Shown one piece after another: positions 6,974 through 10,835 of a stretch of 10,835 bases of DNA. Under the pieces are notes generated by a model. That model did no database searches and was not told the DNA's origin. It worked only from the letters and a program-made list of their open reading frames with translations. The first letter of the stretch is position 1; each line of letters starts with the position of its first letter. Both the position numbers and the translations under genes were made by a program. The DNA is taken from the NCBI GenBank assembly GCA_902158735.1, contig CABGHG010000044.1:1-10835 (forward strand), given 5' to 3'. The DNA is from Candidatus Methanolliviera sp. GoM_oil (GTDB taxonomy: Archaea; Halobacteriota; Methanoliparia; Methanoliparales; Methanoliparaceae).

Positions 6974-7369
6974 CTATTGTGGAACATTTTCTTTGATATA
7001 GCTAACTATCGAATCTACATTTGATCCCGGTGGAAAATATTCGTTGACACCCATCTCCTTAAGCTTAGGAACATCATCAGGGAGGACGATCCCTCCAAAG
7101 ATTACCAGCTTATCTTCAAGATGTTTCTTTTTAATTATGCCCATCACTCTTTCCATCAACTCCAAACTACTAGCAGAATTTAGCGAGCTTATGCCAATGA
7201 CATCCACATCCTCCTGGAGAGCCGTTTCTGCAATGCCTTCCGGGAATTGATTACCGATATATACTACTTCTGTCCCGCCGTCTCGCAATGCCCTGTTTAC
7301 TACACTCATGCCCCTGTTATGCATATCAAACCCAAGTTTAGCTGTCAAGACCCTAATTTTTCTCTCCAT
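6974..7369 (-). CDS. Cobalamin-binding subunit of acyl-CoA mutase (first cassette)
   Basis: This 131-residue small subunit binds adenosylcobalamin base-off for the mutase encoded 16 bases upstream. The motif set is complete: Lys11, Asp15, His17 and Gly20 in AKLGFDMHNRG, SSL in GISSLNSAS, and GG in IFGGIVLPDD, followed by the PPGSN loop. It is clearly paralogous to the last gene of the operon, sharing long runs such as LPDDVPKLKEMGV with small changes, but distant from the plus-strand subunit. The start is well fixed by AGGAGGAGGA just before the ATG. Nothing in it is unusual for the family. Confidence 0.92.
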   Translation of the reverse strand: MERKIRVLTAKLGFDMHNRGMSVVNRALRDGGTEVVYIGNQFPEGIAETALQEDVDVIGISSLNSASSLELMERVMGIIKKKHLEDKLVIFGGIVLPDDVPKLKEMGVNEYFPPGSNVDSIVSYIKENVPQ

Positions 7370-7370
7370 T

Positions 7371-7380
7371 TCCTCCTCCT
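7371..7380 (-). promoter_or_regulatory. Strong ribosome binding site of the first-cassette B12 subunit
   Basis: AGGAGGAGGA on the minus strand ends one base before the ATG at 7369, with overlapping AGGAGG registers giving workable spacing. It lies in the 16-base gap after the mutase stop. It is stronger than the sites of the neighbouring genes, which could favour high output of the small subunit. Confidence 0.7.
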
Positions 7381-7385
7381 ATTTC

Positions 7386-9047
7386 TTATTCAATCATCCG
7401 ACTCAAATGAGAGAATATACTTTTGGTTCCGGAAGCAAAATGGCGGCGAACAGTTACATCGGTCATCTCTTCTAAAGTGGCATATGCTTTAACCGCTTTC
7501 ATCATCGCCGGCATTACATTCTCACCGCTATCATCCGCATCACGGAGTTCATTTAACGTCTCCTCAACTTTATCATTGTCGCGCTCCTCCTTCAATTTCT
7601 CCGCCCTCGCCTTCTGTTTCTTATAAATTTCTGGGTCTGGACGGAAATATGTGATCTTAGATGGATCTTCCTCCATTTGGAAGCAGTTAACTCCCACGAT
7701 TCTTCTTTTACCGGTTCTTATTTCCTCCTCATATTTTATTGCCTCTTTTTCCGTTTGTTGACGGAGCCATCCCAACTCCAGCGCTTTGGTCCATCCCCCA
7801 TGGTCTTCTATCTGATGGAAAAAGTCCATTGCTCTCTTCTCTACCTCGTTTGTCAACGATTCAACATAGTATGAACCCGCCAAAGGATCTATTGTGTTAG
7901 TAACATTAGACTCGTTCTGCAGGATCTGTTGCGTCCTTATGGAGAGCGTAACAGCTTCTTCCGTGGGAATACATAAAGCTTCATCATAAGAACAGGCGTG
8001 TAAAGATTGAACTCCCCCAAGGGCCGCGGCCAATGATTGATAAGCTACACGAATAGCATTATTGATTGGCTGTTGATAGGTAAGAGTAGAACCGGATGTT
8101 TGAACATGAAACCTCAGCATCTTGGTACGCGGATCTTTTGCATCATATCTCTCTGTCATTATCTTGCACCACATCCTACGCGCCGCTCTCATCTTGGCTA
8201 TCTCCTCAAAGAAATCGTTGTGAGAAGCCAGGTGGAATGTATAGTGAGGGACAAAGTCATCAACTGTCAAACCTCTATCCCTACTCAACACCTCTTCAAT
8301 CAGATCAACCGCGGAGGCAACCAACCCACCTATCTCTTGATAGGCATTGACTCCCGCCTCCCGATAGTTATAAGAGGTGAAGCTTACCGGATGCCATTTG
8401 GGTGCATTTATAGCACACCACTCCACCAGATCACCACAGAGCCTCATTAACTGACGAACAGGTGCAGGGTTTGCCTTTAGATCCGAACAGCCACCAAAAC
8501 TGCAAGGGTCGCCTTCGGTAGTCCCATCCACGTCTCTTAAGTCTATCCCTCTATTTTCAGCCAAGGCAAGATACATCGCAGTATGAGGACATGTTGTATT
8601 TATCGCTTGGATAACAGCCGTGGATATCTTGTCTATAGGAAGACCATCGAACATATCCTCCATATCTTTCAATGAGAAGACACTGACGCCGCCAACCCCA
8701 ACCTCACCTTCTGCTTCTGGCGAATCAGGATCAAAACCTATTAAACTTGCATCATCTATGGCGATAGCAAACCCAGTAACACCCATCTGATACATAAGTT
8801 TATATCTATCATTTGTAGCCTCAGCAGCATTAAGACCACCAAACTGTCGTATCGTCCAAAGTTTCCCTCGATACATCGTGGGATAAATTCCCCGGGTGTA
8901 GGGATCTTCTCCCGAAGGTCCCAAGTCTCTATTATAATCTAAATCAGCTACATCCTCCGGGGTATAGATCCTTTTGATCGGTATGCCCGAACTGGTGGTA
9001 AAAACCTCTTTACGCTCTTTTCCTTTTGCAATATTGGACTTCTCCAT
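7386..9047 (-). CDS. B12-dependent acyl-CoA mutase, catalytic subunit (first cassette, substrate unassigned)
   Basis: This is a 553-residue catalytic subunit of the methylmalonyl-CoA mutase family, collinear with the paralogue at 5271-6923. The N-terminal part carries IYTPEDVADLDYNRDLG and GIYPTMYRGKLWTIRQF, and the barrel carries ARRMWCKIM, RFHVQTSG and GGVQSLH. Counting from this start, by-eye alignment to P. shermanii methylmalonyl-CoA mutase gives Phe69 at Tyr89, Ile97 at Phe117, Glu178 at Gln197 (in TTEGDP), no Arg at the Arg207 position, Asn227 at His244, and His268 and Thr270 at Arg283 and Ser285. The pocket loop is cysteine-rich (GDPCSFGGCS), unlike the paralogue. The ATG at 9047 is chosen over the one at 9053, because AGGAGGG sits only one base before the latter but about 7 before the former. 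The extreme C terminus (ASGTKSIFSHLSRMIE) departs from the usual FG ending. Confidence 0.9.
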   Translation of the reverse strand: MEKSNIAKGKERKEVFTTSSGIPIKRIYTPEDVADLDYNRDLGPSGEDPYTRGIYPTMYRGKLWTIRQFGGLNAAEATNDRYKLMYQMGVTGFAIAIDDASLIGFDPDSPEAEGEVGVGGVSVFSLKDMEDMFDGLPIDKISTAVIQAINTTCPHTAMYLALAENRGIDLRDVDGTTEGDPCSFGGCSDLKANPAPVRQLMRLCGDLVEWCAINAPKWHPVSFTSYNYREAGVNAYQEIGGLVASAVDLIEEVLSRDRGLTVDDFVPHYTFHLASHNDFFEEIAKMRAARRMWCKIMTERYDAKDPRTKMLRFHVQTSGSTLTYQQPINNAIRVAYQSLAAALGGVQSLHACSYDEALCIPTEEAVTLSIRTQQILQNESNVTNTIDPLAGSYYVESLTNEVEKRAMDFFHQIEDHGGWTKALELGWLRQQTEKEAIKYEEEIRTGKRRIVGVNCFQMEEDPSKITYFRPDPEIYKKQKARAEKLKEERDNDKVEETLNELRDADDSGENVMPAMMKAVKAYATLEEMTDVTVRRHFASGTKSIFSHLSRMIE

Positions 9048-9053
9048 TTTCAT

Positions 9054-9060
9054 CCCTCCT
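9054..9060 (-). promoter_or_regulatory. Ribosome binding site that decides the first-cassette mutase start
   Basis: AGGAGGG on the minus strand is directly followed by ATG AAA ATG. The first ATG (9053) leaves too little spacing and the second (9047) leaves about 7 bases, so translation probably starts at 9047. The difference is only two residues. Confidence 0.65.
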
Positions 9061-9090
9061 ACATATTTATCATACTGTGATCTTGCATAA

Positions 9091-9110
9091 TCTTATATAA
9101 TAATCTTTCC
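9091..9110 (-). promoter_or_regulatory. Possible internal promoter between the MeaB gene and the mutase cassettes
   Basis: The 81-base gap after the MeaB stop is the longest in this operon. It contains, on the minus strand, GGAAAGATTATTATATAAGA, which resembles an archaeal BRE plus TATA box. The TATA-like TTATATAA is at 9093-9100. A start 24-26 bases downstream would give a leader of roughly 18 bases that includes the ribosome site. AT-rich gaps produce such matches easily, so this is tentative. Confidence 0.3.
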
Positions 9111-9134
9111 TCTTCAACAACATCAATTTTAACT

Positions 9135-10076
9135 TTATTTATTCGGCTTCAGCCCGGCCAATATCTCATCTGCGGCGGTGTACGGGGTGATCTTCCTCGA
9201 AACGATTTTTTTAACGATCATATCCAATTTGCCATTGCTTTTGATCTCTTTCAATACGGATTCTTTTATGTTTTCGGTGACGAGATCCACCAACTCTTCT
9301 TCATACCTCGTCTCTTCTCTCTTGTATAGCATGCCGGTTTCTTCAAGATATTTCCAATGCCTCTCTACCTCATCCAAAAGTTCTTCAATTCCGTCGTTCT
9401 CTAATGCTATGGTCTTCAGCACGGACATCTTCCACTCTATCTTAGGAGCCCAAGCGAGCATCAGTTCCAGCTCCATCACGGCATCATCCGCGCCTGTTAA
9501 GTCCGCCTTGTTGACCACGATGATATCTGGAATCTCGAACATTCCCGCCTTCATCGTCTGGATGGCATCTCCCAATCCGGGCACGACGACCACCGTGGTG
9601 GTGTGAGCAAGTTTTGCAATATCGACTTCGACCTGTCCGGCTCCCACGGTCTCTATCAATATAATATCGTATCCAGCGGCGTCAAAAACATTGACTGCCT
9701 CGCCCGTTGATTTCGAAAGACCTCCATACGCCCCCCTCGTACCCATACTCCTGATGAAGACATTCTCGTCCAAGAAGTTATCTTGCATCCGTATTCTGTC
9801 TCCAAGAATGGCTCCCCCGTGGAATGGGCTTGTGGGATCTATTGCAACCACGGCTATTTTTTTATCTCTCTTTCTCCACTCCTTTATCATCTGATCGACC
9901 AAAGTCGATTTTCCGACGCCTGGAGGTCCAGTGATTCCCACGATCTTTCCACTTCCGGTATGAGGATAAAGTTCATTGATGATCTCCTTTGCAACGGGAT
10001 CTTTGTTCTCGATCAAAGTTATCATCCTCGATACCGCCCTTTTGTTACCATTCAAGACTTCTTTGGCAATATCCAT
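9135..10076 (-). CDS. meaB: MeaB/ArgK-type GTPase, chaperone of B12-dependent mutase
   Basis: This 313-residue G3E-family GTPase matches MeaB (MMAA in humans), which gates adenosylcobalamin transfer into acyl-CoA mutases and protects or resets the enzyme when the cofactor is inactivated. Its motifs in order are Walker A GPPGVGKST (50-58), the switch and Walker B region AIDPTSPFHGGAILGDRIRM, ETVGAGQVEVD (base III) and the guanine-specificity motif VVNKAD. A C-terminal helical arm used for dimer formation follows. The ATG at 10076 has AGAGGTAG about 8 bases before it. That site overlaps the stop codon of the adenosyltransferase gene 13 bases upstream, suggesting coupled translation. Placement directly before two mutase cassettes supports a dedicated chaperone. 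Related GTPases serve other metalloenzymes, but the neighbours argue for B12. Confidence 0.94.
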   Translation of the reverse strand: MDIAKEVLNGNKRAVSRMITLIENKDPVAKEIINELYPHTGSGKIVGITGPPGVGKSTLVDQMIKEWRKRDKKIAVVAIDPTSPFHGGAILGDRIRMQDNFLDENVFIRSMGTRGAYGGLSKSTGEAVNVFDAAGYDIILIETVGAGQVEVDIAKLAHTTTVVVVPGLGDAIQTMKAGMFEIPDIIVVNKADLTGADDAVMELELMLAWAPKIEWKMSVLKTIALENDGIEELLDEVERHWKYLEETGMLYKREETRYEEELVDLVTENIKESVLKEIKSNGKLDMIVKKIVSRKITPYTAADEILAGLKPNK

Positions 10077-10089
10077 TTTATATCTACCT

Positions 10090-10635
10090 CTAATATTCTA
10101 CCCCTTCTCTCGCAAGGACGCCCTCTTTGAAAGGGTGCTTGATATCCAAAATTTCGCTTACATAATCGGAGATCTCTATGATCTCCTTTGGGGCATATCT
10201 ACCGGTCAAGACGAGTTCAAGATCCTCCGGTTTCTTCTCTATCGTGTCCAATACCTCTTCTCCGGAGATCAATCCGTAGTCGATCGCGACGTTTATCTCG
10301 TCGAGTATCACGAGGTCGTATTTTTTGCTTTCTATGACTTCTTTAGCATATCTTAGTCCCTCTTGGGCAAGTTCAATATCTATCTTATCTGGATTTTTTT
10401 TGTTTACAAAGGATGCCCTTCCAAACTGTCTTATCTCAAAATTTTTAAGCATCTCCGATGAAGTTACCTCTCCATATCTCGTGTTTCCCTTCATAAACTG
10501 TATCATAGAGACCTTTAAACCGTGACCTACCGCTCTAAATGCCATCCCTAAAGCAGAAGTCGTCTTTCCCTGCCCATCTCCGGTCTTTACATGTATAAAT
10601 CCTTTCTTTTCCGATTTTTTTTTATATTCCTCCAA
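10090..10635 (-). CDS. cobA: Cob(I)alamin adenosyltransferase (CobA/BtuR type)
   Basis: This 181-residue protein transfers the 5'-deoxyadenosyl group of ATP to cob(I)alamin, giving the adenosylcobalamin that the mutases need. Family signs are the reversed-geometry P-loop TGDGQGKTTSALGMAFRAVG (residues 18-37), the DEINVAIDYGLI segment, LTGRYAP and the C-terminal HPFKEGVLAREGVEY. The length fits the family (about 175-200). The start is TTG at 10635: no nearby in-frame ATG keeps the P-loop context, and AAAGGTGA ends 7 bases before the TTG. It is the first gene of the minus-strand operon and is followed after 13 bases by the MeaB gene, so cofactor synthesis, cofactor guarding and cofactor use are encoded together. 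The PduO and EutT types of adenosyltransferase are unrelated in sequence and can be excluded. Confidence 0.93.
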   Translation of the reverse strand: MEEYKKKSEKKGFIHVKTGDGQGKTTSALGMAFRAVGHGLKVSMIQFMKGNTRYGEVTSSEMLKNFEIRQFGRASFVNKKNPDKIDIELAQEGLRYAKEVIESKKYDLVILDEINVAIDYGLISGEEVLDTIEKKPEDLELVLTGRYAPKEIIEISDYVSEILDIKHPFKEGVLAREGVEY

Positions 10636-10642
10636 AATTCAA

Positions 10643-10650
10643 TCACCTTT
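10643..10650 (-). promoter_or_regulatory. Ribosome binding site of the adenosyltransferase gene
   Basis: AAAGGTGA on the minus strand ends 7 bases before the TTG codon at 10635 and supports that non-ATG start. Confidence 0.7.
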
Positions 10651-10686
10651 TTAAATAACGATATCAAAAGGGAAAATACATCACAG

Positions 10687-10702
10687 AATATAAAAGTTTC
10701 GG
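10687..10702 (-). promoter_or_regulatory. Archaeal-type promoter (BRE plus TATA box) of the minus-strand operon
   Basis: The minus strand reads CCGAAACTTTTATATT. GAAACT fits the archaeal BRE pattern and TTTTATATT the TATA box. The expected transcription start, 24-26 bases downstream of the TATA centre, falls near 10665. That leaves a leader of about 30 bases containing the AAAGGTGA ribosome site. The position and spacing suit an archaeal operon promoter. If the host is bacterial, this reading would not hold. Confidence 0.5.
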
Positions 10703-10835
10703 TTATACGGCACTATCGATTTTTCTAGTGGTTTTCAATTTTTTCACATTTTTCAATAGCCATTTTTTGTATGTTAGAAGATTTTAAAACATATTTTACA
10801 CAATTTTTTTATATTTCTCATCATTATGTTTCAGA
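10703..10835. other. AT-rich upstream region without a recognisable gene, with three tandem 9-base units
   Basis: No coding frame, RNA gene or B12 riboswitch is visible here. The stretch is strongly AT-rich with T runs. At 10731-10757 three 9-base units follow one another: GTTTTCAAT, TTTTTCACA, TTTTTCAAT. They sit about 35-60 bases upstream of the TATA-like element. A weak inverted pair, CACTA (10711-10715) and TAGTG (10726-10730), lies between. Either could be a regulator site for the operon. An ATG at 10824 on the plus strand could open a divergent gene, but too little is shown to say. Confidence 0.4.

Noticed and set aside
7386..7480. A frameshift at the 3' end of the first-cassette mutase, explaining its odd C terminus
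   Set aside because: Neither alternative frame restores the usual C-terminal sequence, and the gene stops in a normal place 16 bases before the next gene.
10636..10835. Adenosylcobalamin riboswitch upstream of the adenosyltransferase gene
   Set aside because: The region is too AT-rich and lacks a B12-box-like conserved segment or the long structured leader. The predicted leader is only about 30 bases.
1..10835. Insertion sequences, CRISPR arrays, tRNA or rRNA genes
   Set aside because: No transposase-like frame, spaced direct repeats or RNA-gene signature was seen. The window is almost completely filled by metabolic genes.

Overview
The window comes from an anaerobe, most likely an archaeon. 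The 2-hydroxyacyl-CoA dehydratase system at the left edge is oxygen-labile chemistry. The B12 mutases are split into separate catalytic and cobalamin-binding subunits, the CoA ligase is of the NDP-forming type, and the leader of the adenosyltransferase gene carries a BRE-TATA-like element (GAAACTTTTATATT) at archaeal spacing. AGA, AGG and ATA codons are frequent. The domain assignment is an inference; no rRNA or tRNA gene is present to settle it.

Layout. Two operons converge with no base between their stop codons (4846/4847). The left, plus-strand operon runs: C-terminal part of a 2-hydroxyacyl-CoA dehydratase subunit (1-383), its ATP-dependent activase (386-1204), an NDP-forming acyl-CoA synthetase alpha subunit (1242-2678), a B12-dependent acyl-CoA mutase catalytic subunit (2675-4435) and a cobalamin-binding subunit (4448-4846). 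The right, minus-strand operon, read from its promoter, runs: cob(I)alamin adenosyltransferase (10635-10090), MeaB-type GTPase (10076-9135), mutase catalytic subunit (9047-7386), cobalamin-binding subunit (7369-6974), second mutase catalytic subunit (6923-5271), second cobalamin-binding subunit (5233-4847). About 200 bases of AT-rich leader and upstream DNA (10636-10835) end the window.

How the genes work together. The adenosyltransferase makes adenosylcobalamin, MeaB guards its loading and integrity in the mutase, and three mutase/B12-subunit pairs use it for carbon-skeleton rearrangements of acyl-CoA thioesters. The CoA ligase may activate or release the acid, and the dehydratase may act on a rearranged hydroxyacyl-CoA. 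The exact substrates cannot be read from the sequence.

Most notable. All three mutases depart from methylmalonyl-CoA mutase at active-site positions. Each has Asn where the catalytic-pocket His (His244 of the Propionibacterium shermanii enzyme) normally sits, and the Tyr89 position is Leu or Phe. The two minus-strand mutases also lack the carboxylate-binding Arg207. The cobalamin subunit of the plus-strand pair has lost the Lys and Asp that normally flank the cobalt-ligating His. These look like acyl-CoA mutases of unassigned substrate rather than methylmalonyl-CoA mutases. The two minus-strand pairs are a duplicated cassette whose copies differ most in the acyl-pocket loop.
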